Shown here: in pieces, positions 28,801 through 38,770 of the stretch
How the letters are laid out: each line of letters begins with the position of its first letter
Numbering within the stretch: position 1 is the first letter of the stretch
Assembly (NCBI GenBank): GCA_001839685.1
Contig: MLAK01000671.1
Location: 138,853 to 202,852, forward strand
Length of the DNA: 64,000 nucleotides
Source: Tritrichomonas foetus
Lineage: Eukaryota; Parabasalia; Tritrichomonadida; Tritrichomonadidae
Reading direction: 5' to 3'
Notes under the pieces: model-generated
Seen by the model: the letters and a program-made list of their open reading frames with translations, nothing else
The model's database searches: none
Told to the model about the DNA's origin: nothing
Position numbers and translations under genes: made by a program

Positions 28801-29830
28801 ATTGAAGGAGTTCTTCTTCACTTTTCAAATTAAATTGAGAATTTTCGTTGAAGATAGTCATTCGATAGGGATAAAAATCTGATAATGAAAGATTTTTTTC
28901 ATGTTCTAGTTTGCATATATCAGATAATATTTCTGTGTATGGTTTTATAATATCAAGAAATGAGTGTAATACTGATTGATGACTTAACGTCTTTTGAATG
29001 TCTTCAATAGTCTGCTGAGATTTCTCTGTATCAATAGATGAAATAAACTGGTCTATGAAAAAATTATTTTGGATTACATTTCCAAATAAAATAATTCGCT
29101 CATTTTGAAACATTTTTTCAAAATCAAATCCATAAAATAATGATCTTTTAAATACTAAATTTGCAAAGCTTTTGGATGTTGTGATCGTGATTTTGCTTCT
29201 TGATTTAGTTTGATTTTTTTCTTTTTTATTAATATATTGATTGTAACGATGAAATCTATCAACTGGACAACTTGGACTATTAAAGAAGAGATCTTCAATG
29301 TCAGATGGGGATTTATTTTCCAATATTGTATAGTCAAAACAATTTTTCTGTATATAATTTGCTGTTTTATAATGAGCACAAAATATACAGCCAGTATTTG
29401 ACAAAAAATCTTTTTCTGCAATTGTGTCTCTTTCACGACATACCGGGAATGAAACATTATCATATCGAGAAATTTCATAATTTATCAAAACCTTGTCACT
29501 AATCTGATATCTCCTGAAACTGGCTAACAAATCACTGAGAAGAGTCCAATTATTAAGAATGAGAATAATGGAAAATGTTTGTCGAGACTGAAAAAATGAA
29601 GAAAAAATACTTGATAAAACATCTGTGTTTTCTGGAAACCATATTGGATGTTGTTTCACTTTCTTTCTTAAAAATTGGGTAAAAGTAGTATAATGACGAC
29701 ATTTAGAAGGACCAATTTCCAAATTCCAAATATCATCTGGTGTTGATTTATTCAATTCTTTGGAGTATGCATCATTCAGTTTCTCGTGGAACTGTTGGAG
29801 ACGCTGAGAAAATGTCGGGGAATTATTCAT
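25862..29830 (-). CDS. Large P-loop NTPase resembling the Crinkler/RHS family (1322 aa)
   Basis: The most distinctive feature is a Walker A motif, TGSPGIGKSS, near residue 800 (about 27411-27436), in the G-x-P-G-x-G-K-S form used by Crinkler (CRN) and retrotransposon-hot-spot (RHS) proteins. A Walker B-like YLIDS follows near residue 885. A downstream TFAPTCTASEFI segment recalls the P-x-W-x-x-x-E-L signature of that family. Near residue 1200, HLFIFQDTIAREH resembles the F-Q-x-T-x-x-x-H segment of the restriction-endonuclease-like C-terminus. The N-terminal ~780 residues carry two similar helical blocks (around EIQQMVSSIIYLFLPSYQKK and DIQQKILTLLYFINSSYHKQ). No signal peptide. Family assignment is an inference; it could be an unrelated STAND-like ATPase. 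The ATG is CAT at 29828-29830 on +. Confidence 0.55.
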   Translation of the reverse strand: MNNSPTFSQRLQQFHEKLNDAYSKELNKSTPDDIWNLEIGPSKCRHYTTFTQFLRKKVKQHPIWFPENTDVLSSIFSSFFQSRQTFSIILILNNWTLLSDLLASFRRYQISDKVLINYEISRYDNVSFPVCRERDTIAEKDFLSNTGCIFCAHYKTANYIQKNCFDYTILENKSPSDIEDLFFNSPSCPVDRFHRYNQYINKKEKNQTKSRSKITITTSKSFANLVFKRSLFYGFDFEKMFQNERIILFGNVIQNNFFIDQFISSIDTEKSQQTIEDIQKTLSHQSVLHSFLDIIKPYTEILSDICKLEHEKNLSLSDFYPYRMTIFNENSQFNLKSEEELLQLPNFLDLLALLSENNPNNYFHIFKQVLEPEKLHALLNPEIQQMVSSIIYLFLPSYQKKINDILNLINLLYLIKKRGMINQVIWQDFCCPEFQSNLKNLLQFFPVKEPNIEIPTTQQKLLDFLQSFSSAIIKGDKWQENELLINNILHIFGPNSNSQNILRQIFSMINPDYISKIQDDDIQQKILTLLYFINSSYHKQIIRGINLINLFFHYQNNPTILEQKCPSNYSEYDFEEFLKLIKKSSIKCTKILYNKQGIPLQSPHLHEDKNQLIRDVQNTILIQRKKFVDILSDPQKIFHSTSFENFYQSILSLNYDHQIALINILSGIALLNTDCIFAKLDSNYLQIRLPNNFDILSGQYPILWLKLTFFDKSNSIKDKYFNAYMSMFCSPENSYINLKSKIDENEPNQFGRNVIYLDYANMYGIRILSWYPEFYESSFKYDSEQHKFTKITSLYRYLTGSPGIGKSSIIPYILLRWKSEPFPRQTDYLSNINYLILLLRYYDKDQVDKEKGTIFFLRTNRIVIIGSAQIIEAQCLIFNPYQLYLIDSFTPIPLTNSNIFVFKHFGFEIDDKNYITLDLHNKEYFTIYDGNVSQQQSSRSFICNSYARRQTSSRDENATFAPTCTASEFISILKLTKRINLNKFMRNAVQLAKLINFNLRNVIGYAFDENSIMHIHEKMKSQSNDSIFLEVNVTKDSHFLNNIIKEKKLLFIISPPKPLETQNPYKYAIPTSYDAWLYMTNSYQGYSEHDKQNMIHILSALFVGPVEKGLGFENSAKVFLKESCIVLQCRKILKNDSDNSLFMSKLFSIMLNACTTIEDKAPNVIEICKSIRNNTANYYQPYDAPPGTLFYDHLLAHNKHLFIFQDTIAREHSFTSKYLKALLQQFQNSKTNDYYFKKATIIYLRQDPPSETINFIKPANHDNVLEIISTLPNVEILCSMVDSKETLKQRKNLLRLYCQQFCNTQLIDSELDDIRKSYHPDY

Positions 29831-30790
29831 ATAATTTATTTCAAATTTTGAGAGAAAATGTGACGAAAATTTGGCGGTTATTTGCCCATTAACCGTTGGG
29901 TCAATTTCGATTACCCAAAATTTAGGTTGATATCAATGCCCCAGGTAAATTCCTTTAAAATCCAATTTTTAACTTTTTCTATTGAAGATTACTTATATAA
30001 TAGCTTGATTTCGCAGAGGATACCTAATTTCTGGAATTGTGCGAGTTAATTTTTTCAAATACTATTGATCAATATGATAAAAAACCGCATTTGTCTATTA
30101 TTAGTTGACATAATGTTCAATCAAAACTATTTTTATTCAATTTTTATGATCTTGAAATATTAAAAACATTTAAAAGAATTTATCTCTTGAGTTGTGACAT
30201 TTATTTCCGAAATAGCCAATATACTGCATATTTCTATATGAACTTTGCGAATTCCATTCGTCTATGAAAATGCGTTATATATTGCTATTAGATTTAAAAT
30301 TCTGTGTTATTCATGTAAAACTTTATTTGATCTATCCAAAAAGGCATTTAAAAAAATCAATTTTCGAATTTCTATGATATTTGATGATATAAAATATCTG
30401 AGGTTATTAACAACAAAAACCGCACAGAAATTCGAAATTACTGGAAAACAGCTTTCATTCGCACCCATAAACTAGTTGAGATTATTAACAAAAAATACAA
30501 CAAAGAATGACGATTTACAACAATCATGAAGGCAGAATGTATACATTATGATTATCTAGAAAAATAAAAGGAGGCATCATGCTATTCAAGTTAGAGATCT
30601 ATGTGGAGAGGAATCTCCAGAGCTAGGTAGTATAATTTTTCAATCTTGGTGGCAGCAGAGACATAGCAGATAATAAAACCGATTTTCATTTGTTGATACT
30701 TCTGATTATTTATTCATTCTTTGATTTGTTAATATTTTGGGAAAAAAATTAATTTAAAAGTAATAGTTTTCATACATCTATAATCATATT

Positions 30791-30870
30791 TATGCATTTA
30801 TAATAACATTAATGCATTTATAATAACATTAATGCATTTATAATAACATTAATGCATTTATAATAATATT
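30791..30870. repeat. 20-bp minisatellite, four copies
   Basis: Four tandem copies of AATGCATTTATAATAACATT (the first and last with one change). Confidence 0.95.
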
Positions 30871-31303
30871 AATCTATAATTAGTAGTATCAATGGGTTTC
30901 TAATCAAACTACTTGATATCTACCTGCTTCTTTTCATTTTTTCAATTTTCTATATTATTATTTCGTCCTTGTGCGACTTCATTCTTTTTCTCAATAGAAA
31001 TGTTTGTTTTATCAAACAATACTCATTAAGTTATTTTTCGTTGAATATTTCATTTTTGAAAACAATTGAATTAACCATTTCAATCAAGTAAACTCTATGA
31101 AATAATCGCATAACAGATCCTTTCTTCTTTGAGTTTTTCTTCCTTCATATTTAAAATTTTATTATAATTTCTAATTTTTACATGTGACGATAGAATAAAT
31201 TTGACAGATAACCTCCTTAATTTATTAATTGGGTGTAAAATTCAGAAAAAATTGAATAAGATTTAGAAATACGTCAACTTCTGTTTTTCGATTTTACGAC
31301 TGG

Positions 31304-31317
31304 CACTTTTTCAGTCA
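31304..31317 (+). promoter_or_regulatory. CACTTTTTCAGTCA promoter/initiator-like element
   Basis: T-rich box followed by TCA immediately before the ATG at 31318. It resembles the trichomonad initiator in having TCA just upstream of the start codon. Confidence 0.35.
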
Positions 31318-32706
31318 ATGATATTGAATCAAAACTCAATTATTCACAGATCAATTTATCCTTTCAGCGCAGTAATCCATAATTTGGATACAACTGAAAT
31401 TAATGATGACCATCTTTATGAAAGTGACGAAAATTACTTGCTTCGTGCCATCGATTATTTCAATGAAAATAATTTCTTCAAATTTTCTCGTAAATTATTT
31501 TCAATAACTCGAAAAAAACTAATTGAAGCCGAAAAGATACTACTGAACGAAGAAATTGTTTGTGCTATTAAGAGTGTATTAGTTAATTCCAGAGAAACTG
31601 CAAACTCTCAAACAGTATTGATACTTTTGATGGCCACTATATCGAATTTATGGCATAATAAATCGCTTTTGAACAAAAATATTTATCGAAACGATATTTT
31701 TGATTTAATTATCGTGTTCCTTGAAAAGGATAATTTTGATGGAGAGATATACAGAGAAGCCCTTCATTGTATCTGTTATTTTATTCAAAGTGAAGAAAAT
31801 GCAATGTTTTTAATCGAACATGGCACAATTAATTCGTTGAATAATTTTATTCAAAAGAGTAATATACTTGATTCATCCTTATTGAGCTATTTTTTTAAGA
31901 TCTTGTCTAGATTATATAAATATTTATCTCCAAGAAATTACAATATGATATATGATTTCACCTTCTCCTTCATTGCAATGGTTCTTGATGACTTTTATAT
32001 ATATATAGAAGACAAAAGATTACTGAAAGTTGCCTCTTATATAGTTCGTGATAAACAAGGATATTCTCTTTTAAAGTCCTCTCAATTTTTTCAATATTTC
32101 TTTTCAATTTCTGATATATTCTATTGTAATATTGTTAAATTTTCTTCTATTATTCTCAATAAAATCGTAAAATATGATGAATGGAAAGTTCTCAAATTTG
32201 AAGAATTATATAAATCATGTGTTGATATTATCTATAATGAATTACATTTCTTACATTGGCTCAAAAATTGGCCATATTTGTGTAAATTTCTTCGTAATTC
32301 GTTATTATACCAATCTAAAGCTTTTTACGATGCGGGACTTGTTGATTTAATGAAACAAATATTTTGTGGTGATCATAATTCTATCTTGAAAATTAACTCT
32401 TTATCATGTTATTGTGCTTATTTAATATATTCGACCAATGATGATTTCGTTGAAGAAATTGCAAAAATAAATATTGATATACTTCTAAATTTTCTTGAGG
32501 ATGATCCCCAAAATAGATCATCAAAATGGATTTTTCAGGTATTTCTGAGAATGATAGATTTTGGAAAAATAGATAATAATCACATAGATAGTATTAATCA
32601 ATTAGTTTTGGAAATTACAAATCCATTCTTACCTGACCAAAGACTAATTGAAATGATCCACTTTCTACAAAGTAAATTAGAAATCATTTCCAAGTATCAA
32701 GCATAG
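31318..32706 (+). CDS. Armadillo-like helical repeat protein (462 aa)
   Basis: Third armadillo-like gene in the window. Helical repeat units are visible throughout, such as LILLMATISNLWHNK, YREALHCICYFIQSEENAMFLIEHGTI and TINSLNNFIQKSN, patterns typical of ARM repeats. The N-terminus differs from the 6.3-9.6 kb pair but the length and overall plan are similar. Acidic residues cluster at positions 25-45. No signal peptide, membrane segment or catalytic motif. It starts right after CACTTTTTCAGTCA. Probably a scaffold for protein binding. Confidence 0.65.
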   Translation: MILNQNSIIHRSIYPFSAVIHNLDTTEINDDHLYESDENYLLRAIDYFNENNFFKFSRKLFSITRKKLIEAEKILLNEEIVCAIKSVLVNSRETANSQTVLILLMATISNLWHNKSLLNKNIYRNDIFDLIIVFLEKDNFDGEIYREALHCICYFIQSEENAMFLIEHGTINSLNNFIQKSNILDSSLLSYFFKILSRLYKYLSPRNYNMIYDFTFSFIAMVLDDFYIYIEDKRLLKVASYIVRDKQGYSLLKSSQFFQYFFSISDIFYCNIVKFSSIILNKIVKYDEWKVLKFEELYKSCVDIIYNELHFLHWLKNWPYLCKFLRNSLLYQSKAFYDAGLVDLMKQIFCGDHNSILKINSLSCYCAYLIYSTNDDFVEEIAKINIDILLNFLEDDPQNRSSKWIFQVFLRMIDFGKIDNNHIDSINQLVLEITNPFLPDQRLIEMIHFLQSKLEIISKYQA

Positions 32707-33337
32707 AAACTGAATTTCAAGAAATTTCATACTATGCCATTTTTTGGAAAATCATCTTTTCGAGAAACTAAGTTTTGCACACGTACAATAAAGGGATTGA
32801 ACCTAGAATAAATATTAGAAAAAATAAATTTGATCAAATTTTATTAATTTACATTTCTCTTTCGTATAACTATAAGGATTCGAACATATTCAATATTTAA
32901 TCTAAATACATTTGCTGAGAAAAATCGATGATAAGCATGGTGACTGCTAACTATTTTAAATGATGTTGATATTTCCTCAATAATCCTATAAATAAATGGA
33001 TGCAATCGAGAAACTTGATAACCTTTCAAACCAGAAGTTTTTGGAAATAATAAAATCGATTATTTTATTTCCTTTTAGACAATATTTCGATTGATAATTG
33101 ATCTGAAATAAAAAATTCTTAGATTAAACAGAATAAGACATACTTTTTTTCGCATTAAACAATTGTTTTTACAAATACTTTCCGTGTGAATTCAGATTTG
33201 GATCATATTATCTTATTAAAAAACGCATCTTTAATATTAAGACATTTGTCAACTCACATCGTAGTTGTTTTGTTGAGCAATAATAGAAATGTGAAAAAAT
33301 AGAAGAAAGGTAGAGAATTGTGATATTTCTTCAATGA
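32707..33337. other. Intergenic spacer, no gene recognised
   Basis: AT-rich stretch with no supported gene; an antisense 61-codon frame at 32844-33029 looks like noise. Confidence 0.5.
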
Positions 33338-34120
33338 TTTGGCAAAAATATTCCCATTAACAATGAGAGAGTTAGTTATATAAATTATGATTTTCATGAA
33401 AAAAGTGTTAATATTAATAAGAAAGATTTGGATTTTGAAACTGATCTTCTAATTAGAAGAATTACTAATAAAAATAGAAATAATGAACTTGTTAAATTTT
33501 CTTCATTATGAATATATTAATGTAAATATTAAAGATATCTTTAAATATAACAGTCTTCATACATCAATAATGAAACCTTATCTGCCCACCTTGCAATATG
33601 CCAAAATCCTTTCACCATCAGATGAAGTCATTCCGATAGACTGCAAATGTGAAAAGATTCTCCAGCTTGTATCCTCATTTCAATTTTTGTGAAAACCTGA
33701 TTTTTTTGAGTAGTGTTTAAAAATTGATACCTAAAAATTATTGGAGATATTCAAAAAGTTTATTTGCCTCGAAGACTAATGGCAAGATAGAAATAATTGA
33801 AAAGCTTATTAATATCCAATACAATTCTTTCAATTCAAGATTCTGAGATGAAGTTATTATTTCTATTTTGGTGAAACATAAACAATGATTAAGCAATTAA
33901 ATTGGATTTGTTAATAGAAAGCGCAGAAGTTGAGGATGATCATTAATGAACATGACAAATGATATTTTTGCATCTATAATGAATCACACCATATTGGACT
34001 CTATAATTCTTCTATTATCAATATTAATATATATGATACTATCAAGAAAATTAGCTCCTTTCAGGAAGCTAGAAAAAATCAACGAATATTTTGAAAGTAA
34101 TTTTGGAAGATAATGGAAAA
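33338..34120 (+). pseudogene. Decayed ankyrin (DUF3447-like) gene
   Basis: Several consecutive coding-like segments appear in different frames. The first (33338-33511) contains NYDFHEKSVNINKKDLDFE and runs into a second frame (33483-33692, MNLLNFLHYEYINVNIKDI). Then 33733 onward reads ASKTNGKIEIIEKLINIQ, an ankyrin-type N-G-x-x-E-I-x-x-K-L-I helix. Later short frames contain LDLLIESAEVEDD and KLEKINEYFESNFG. The frame changes and stops indicate a degraded gene rather than several small ones. Exact ends are approximate. Confidence 0.5.
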
Positions 34121-34631
34121 CTTTTACCAAAATATGCTTTTGATATCAGTAATCTTGTCTCATTTTAAATATGAAAATTCATAAATCTTTTCAGGTCATC
34201 ACCAAATTATAGTAAAAAAGAGTTATCTTTAAAATAGACAATCAAACTAAGGAGTGATACAGATTTCTATGGAATTTCCTCATAAGTATAAAGGAAGCAA
34301 GCTTTCTTTTCTTTCGATGGGTTTGTTTGAGGATTTGATGAATACATGAACATATCACTATTTTCAAAAAAAATGAGTGACTCGAAAGTCTTGATATTTT
34401 TTATAAAATTTCCAACAATGTATTATTCAACTGATTATTATCCTATGGCTGGCAATGATGAAAAAGAGATGGAATTTGCCACTACTTTAAAGGATAATAA
34501 TAATATGTCAAATAATACTATAGTATTCAAACCAAATTAAATATTAAAATCATCATAAAGAGATATTTCAAATCTAAAAACAATTTAATAATAACAAACA
34601 AAATTTCGCAGATAAATAAACAAACTAATAC
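34121..34631. other. Spacer after the decayed ankyrin gene
   Basis: No supported gene. A 64-codon frame at 34346-34540 might be part of the same decay but shows no family motif. Confidence 0.4.
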
Positions 34632-37433
34632 TTATTTCTGTTGACCAAAAACAGTATCCAACCAATTTTCACGAACACCACATTCAAGTGAAGCCAATGA
34701 CGTTTCTTCATCGGTGATAGCCAACATTCCAAGTTGAACAAAAATAATATCAACAGAAAACATAAATTGATAATAATTCAAACAGCAGCTTCTTCCATCG
34801 CTTGCAGTTAAAGAATGAACAAGCATTGAGTGAAACCTTGTTGCATCATCAACATAGGTCTTAAGTGTCAAATTATCAGGCTGTAGTGTAGTTTGATGTT
34901 TGAAAAAGTCAAGGAGTTTTATGAATTGTTTTGAATTCTTATAATATTCATTTTTAACAGCTTCAATCATATCACGGTCACCAAGTGCAGTGTTGTTTGA
35001 ATGACATATTGCCATTAAAATTGAACTTTGGAAAAATAAATCTATAAATTGATTCACTGTAACTTCTTTCCGATCTGATCCTTTAGTAACTGTTGCACGA
35101 TAGAAATCCATAACTTGTTGTTGTTTCAAATCAGGAATTAAGGACTTCATCAATTTTGTAAACTCTGGCATTTTCATTCTGGGAACGATTCGACATTCAA
35201 GTAAGATTTCATGAAGTCTTTCAATAGTATCATCTGAATAATCAAGAACACATTGCATTAAAATATCATGCATTGCAACATATCTTTTGGTTGATTCAAG
35301 ATGAACAGCTGGCCTTGGTACAGAAAAATCTAAAAGTTTCAAATAAAATTTCCTTTGGTAGCGATCATGCCACCATTTTGGTAATAAAAGTTCAATTTGA
35401 TCAAGACTTAAATAATATTCATTATAAGATTCAAGTTGATCTCTTGAACGAACATGAACACTACATCCTATTTTCAAACAATCTTTTCGGCATAATAAAA
35501 AGAAAGCAAGTTGTTCTTCATTATATTTTTCATCAATGAAATCAACAAACATATCGACTTCTAAAGACATATGTTTTAACTCATGTGCTGTATTCTGAAG
35601 ATCCCAACAAAACTGGTCTCTTAAGAAATCAAGCGGAAATTTCTTTTTTGCATATTCGAAAATAGATTTTGGAAAATCTTCAAAGGAATAGCCTTTTTCA
35701 AATGCTTCTTGATTTTTTATTTCTTTATCGTGATAAATTGCTCGAATAGTATTTAAGAGCCACTGGAAATTTTGGGGTTGTCTCATTGAATAATCAGTTG
35801 GAATCATATTCACGAATTGTGATTTCCCTTTCATAGTTTGAATATCATTCGATTCTTCACGATAAGAAACTTGTTGAGAAAGTGTTTGTGTTGAAATTTC
35901 TTTAAGTGGTCTTCCTTTAATCGCTGCTTCAACACAATCCATTGAAATTTTAGCAGCAAATAAGTGAATATAATCCATACATGCTTCTGGATGGTCTAAT
36001 GTGAAATAGCCATCTTGGGCTTCATCAATCTCTTCATTTTGAATGTGAAATTGTGTTTCATTCTTGAATAGGATTTGCTTCAATTTCGCAAAATCCTCAT
36101 AAGTGTTAATAACAACACCTTCTTTTGGTGCTTTTCCGGTTGATTCAACAAATTGTGACTTTACTTTGTCAAATAAATTCACAACTGATTCTTTCCGTGT
36201 TAATTTTTGTTCAATAACTAGGCCTTTCGGCTTTGGCTCTTCCTTTTTAACTCGAAATTGTCTTCGAGAAATTAAATCGATTTGAGTACCAAGATCTACT
36301 TTTTCATTAACAACTTTAGCTTTTTCAATTTCAGTTGTTAAAACAGAAATCTCATTATCTATTCTTGACACTTTTTGCATCATTGATCTTAAAGACGTAT
36401 TTGCTTCTTCAACTCGAATTTTAGAATTGTCTTGTTGTTCTCGAACTTGTTTTAAATTATCTGAAAATGTAATTGAGTCTGAAGTATACTGTGCAGCAAT
36501 AACAGAAAGGTTTTGAAGTTGATCATTTAAATCTAATAGTTTCTTATTTTTTGAATCTATTCGTTTATCCAGTTGTTCAATTCCAGTTTTCATTTGAATA
36601 CTTTCATTTGTTACAACAGTGATTGATTTAACAAGTTCATCATTATGTTTGACTAATCTTGCGAGGTCAGCTCTCATTTCGTTGATAATTTTTAATAAAT
36701 GATCAGAATGAACTTTATTTTCTTCAATTTCTGGTTTTGTTCTTTCTATTTTATCATTTGCTTCCTTAATTTGCTCATATTGGCCCTGTAGTATTTTCTG
36801 GTAGTGTTTTGCTATTTTTGGAATTGCATTTCTTGCATCTTGGAAGCAAAGCTTACAATTATGAAGTAGTTCACCTTGCGATCCACATTCAATGAAATAC
36901 TGTCGAACAACTTCACCAAAAATGTGATTGAATGCATTAAAATCATCTTCATAATTTCGGCTTGTATCACCAAATGAGTTAAGCAGACGATCAAGCATTT
37001 CATTCATTTGTTCATATGCAACCAAAGATGCAGGCTGCGTTGGCGGCAGATATTTGGCATAATATACATTCGGCGCCTCTTTTGGCTGAGCTGTGGTCAA
37101 GCGTGATTGGTGGGAAGTACTCGGAATAGATGATTTGAGTATAGAATCAAAATCATCGCTTTCTGGAAAAGTTTCGTTTATTTTTGACGTTGGTTTGGTT
37201 ATTTTCGAAATTGGCGTGACTAAACGTTGCACACTGCGCCTAGATCGTGGAAGTGATGAATCAATTACCGGAGTAATCACGTTGTTCGTTGGAAGCGATC
37301 GATGAACGATTGAGACTTTTGACGGATCTGATCCAAGCATTCCTGATGACTTCAGAGGGTCATGCATGTCCATCTGTGATTGTGGTTTTGACGCCCGCCG
37401 AAAAACACTGCCTAGATAGTGACAGTGCATCAT
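34632..37433 (-). CDS. TSNAXIP1-like coiled-coil protein (933 aa)
   Basis: An N-terminal basic, Ser/Thr/Pro-rich tail (1-120) is followed by a helical region (about residues 140-215) with NHIFGEVVRQYFIECGSQGE. It resembles the conserved N-terminal domain of translin-associated factor X-interacting protein 1, a flagellum/axoneme-linked protein in animals. A long coiled coil runs from about 215 to 390 (IEENKVHSDHLLKII, DKRIDSKNKKLLDLNDQL). The C-terminal half (from about 560) is globular and helical, with repeated Leu/Tyr-rich segments. The protein starts MMHCHYLGSVFRR. A role in the flagellar apparatus is likely for a flagellate but remains an inference. The start is about 50 bases from a perfect 22-bp inverted repeat upstream. 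Confidence 0.5.
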   Translation of the reverse strand: MMHCHYLGSVFRRASKPQSQMDMHDPLKSSGMLGSDPSKVSIVHRSLPTNNVITPVIDSSLPRSRRSVQRLVTPISKITKPTSKINETFPESDDFDSILKSSIPSTSHQSRLTTAQPKEAPNVYYAKYLPPTQPASLVAYEQMNEMLDRLLNSFGDTSRNYEDDFNAFNHIFGEVVRQYFIECGSQGELLHNCKLCFQDARNAIPKIAKHYQKILQGQYEQIKEANDKIERTKPEIEENKVHSDHLLKIINEMRADLARLVKHNDELVKSITVVTNESIQMKTGIEQLDKRIDSKNKKLLDLNDQLQNLSVIAAQYTSDSITFSDNLKQVREQQDNSKIRVEEANTSLRSMMQKVSRIDNEISVLTTEIEKAKVVNEKVDLGTQIDLISRRQFRVKKEEPKPKGLVIEQKLTRKESVVNLFDKVKSQFVESTGKAPKEGVVINTYEDFAKLKQILFKNETQFHIQNEEIDEAQDGYFTLDHPEACMDYIHLFAAKISMDCVEAAIKGRPLKEISTQTLSQQVSYREESNDIQTMKGKSQFVNMIPTDYSMRQPQNFQWLLNTIRAIYHDKEIKNQEAFEKGYSFEDFPKSIFEYAKKKFPLDFLRDQFCWDLQNTAHELKHMSLEVDMFVDFIDEKYNEEQLAFFLLCRKDCLKIGCSVHVRSRDQLESYNEYYLSLDQIELLLPKWWHDRYQRKFYLKLLDFSVPRPAVHLESTKRYVAMHDILMQCVLDYSDDTIERLHEILLECRIVPRMKMPEFTKLMKSLIPDLKQQQVMDFYRATVTKGSDRKEVTVNQFIDLFFQSSILMAICHSNNTALGDRDMIEAVKNEYYKNSKQFIKLLDFFKHQTTLQPDNLTLKTYVDDATRFHSMLVHSLTASDGRSCCLNYYQFMFSVDIIFVQLGMLAITDEETSLASLECGVRENWLDTVFGQQK

Positions 37434-38770
37434 TCGGAAAAGTTCGATCTTGTTGAAGGAATTTTTAAATTTAACGAGAAATTTTACATCGGATGAATAT
37501 ATTCACAATATTGCGGTAAAGAGCTTAAAGCACTATTCAAAATATAATGATATACTTTTTTATTTCAGAATATATTCATCCGATGTAAACTATTCTTTCT
37601 TGTGATTTAGTAAAAAGTATGGATAAAAAATTATATAATTTCAATATTAGAATATAATATATATCCTCAAGTATTGATTGATATTAAGCATGTTGTCACG
37701 ATATATATGAAACCTTTTTATATTGGAAATAACCATTACTAAGTGAACTTAGAGTAAGATTTTAGGAACCATAAAACCATCAATTGTGATCATACAAGCA
37801 TCTAACAATTTTTGCTTAGAGTCATTATTGTTTTTTTTTAAAGTTCTAATTCTGATATATTTTGTCGCATTCATAATTTTATCCTCCAAAAAGGGATTTT
37901 ATATTGTATAAATATATGAATGAAAACTGATTTCCTTCAAACAGAATTAGCATCTGTTCAATTTGTTTTTGATGCATTTATCTTTGTTTGAACCTTAATT
38001 CTTTATTTGAATTATAAAGAAAAATGATTCTCAGAAGTATCGGTTCCACTTTTGTTCGATAGACAATTGACCCTAAACCACTGTTAAAGGTCAATCAGAA
38101 TCAAACGAATTTTGTAATGTGAAATATCGTACGAGATATCTCCATCTAAAATGAAGCTAGTAACATGTATATGACTGTTCACAATTCCACCTCTGTTTCG
38201 ACCACTTTGCTTAGTAAATCTAATTATCAATTCCTTGAAAATTATGAAAGAATAAAAGAATTCCATCGAAAATAATACGATTTGTTTTGTAGGAGATATT
38301 TGTACAATTTTATTGATTTTTTATGTTCATCTCTCAAGATTTATTGAAAATATGTTTTTCTATTGAATATAATTCAATTTTCACAATATAACAATTTTTT
38401 TGAATAGTGACATGAACAGCTCTATACAAAAACTGAAAAAATTACCTGATACACAGAAAAATTTCCATGTGAAATTGAGAAGAAATAATATTTTGAATTT
38501 TTAAAACCTTCCCAAATCATCTAATTTTCCATCTTAAAGTTCGAATGATTTTCTTATTATTGTAAATTTTGATTATATTCATCTGATATATTATCAATAT
38601 GAAATATGACAAGTATGTTTTACGTTTAAGGCAAGATACCTTTCAAATTTTTTTCACTTTTGGTTATATATCGAATAATTAAACTCACAATTTATTTTCT
38701 TTGTACATCAATCAAAAAGTTTCTTATTTTTTCCCTTTTTGACCTTACTATTTTATTCTGTAGAAAGACA
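37434..38770. other. Divergent spacer (1.3 kb) with a perfect inverted repeat
   Basis: Separates the TSNAXIP1-like gene (-) from the sialidase gene (+). It holds the hairpin-forming repeat at 37483-37589 and a partial TTTAAACG-like ACGTTTAAG near 38623. A 60-codon frame at 38084-38266 is not supported. Confidence 0.55.
37483..37589. repeat. Perfect 22-bp inverted repeat with a 63-base loop
   Basis: Left arm 37483-37504 begins TTTACATCGG and ends TATATTC; right arm 37568-37589 begins GAATATATTC and ends GATGTAAA. The arms are exact reverse complements over all 22 positions. The match ends on both sides. It could fold as a hairpin or be a short inverted-repeat element. Confidence 0.95.

Larger units (their letters stand above)
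29831..31317. other. Intergenic spacer (1.5 kb) with tandem repeat and GC-richer patch
   Basis: Contains AACTTTTTC at 29971-29979 on the upstream side of the P-loop gene; a GC-richer patch at about 30575-30665 with a GGAGA-GGAA-TCTCC hairpin; the 20-bp tandem repeat at 30791-30870; and CACTTTTTCAGTCA directly before the next ATG. An open frame at 30245-30475 is not supported. Confidence 0.5.

Noticed and set aside
38660..38770. Upstream part of the sialidase frame starting at TTG
   Set aside because: The ATG at 38771 gives a normal signal-type start; the upstream codons are noise.
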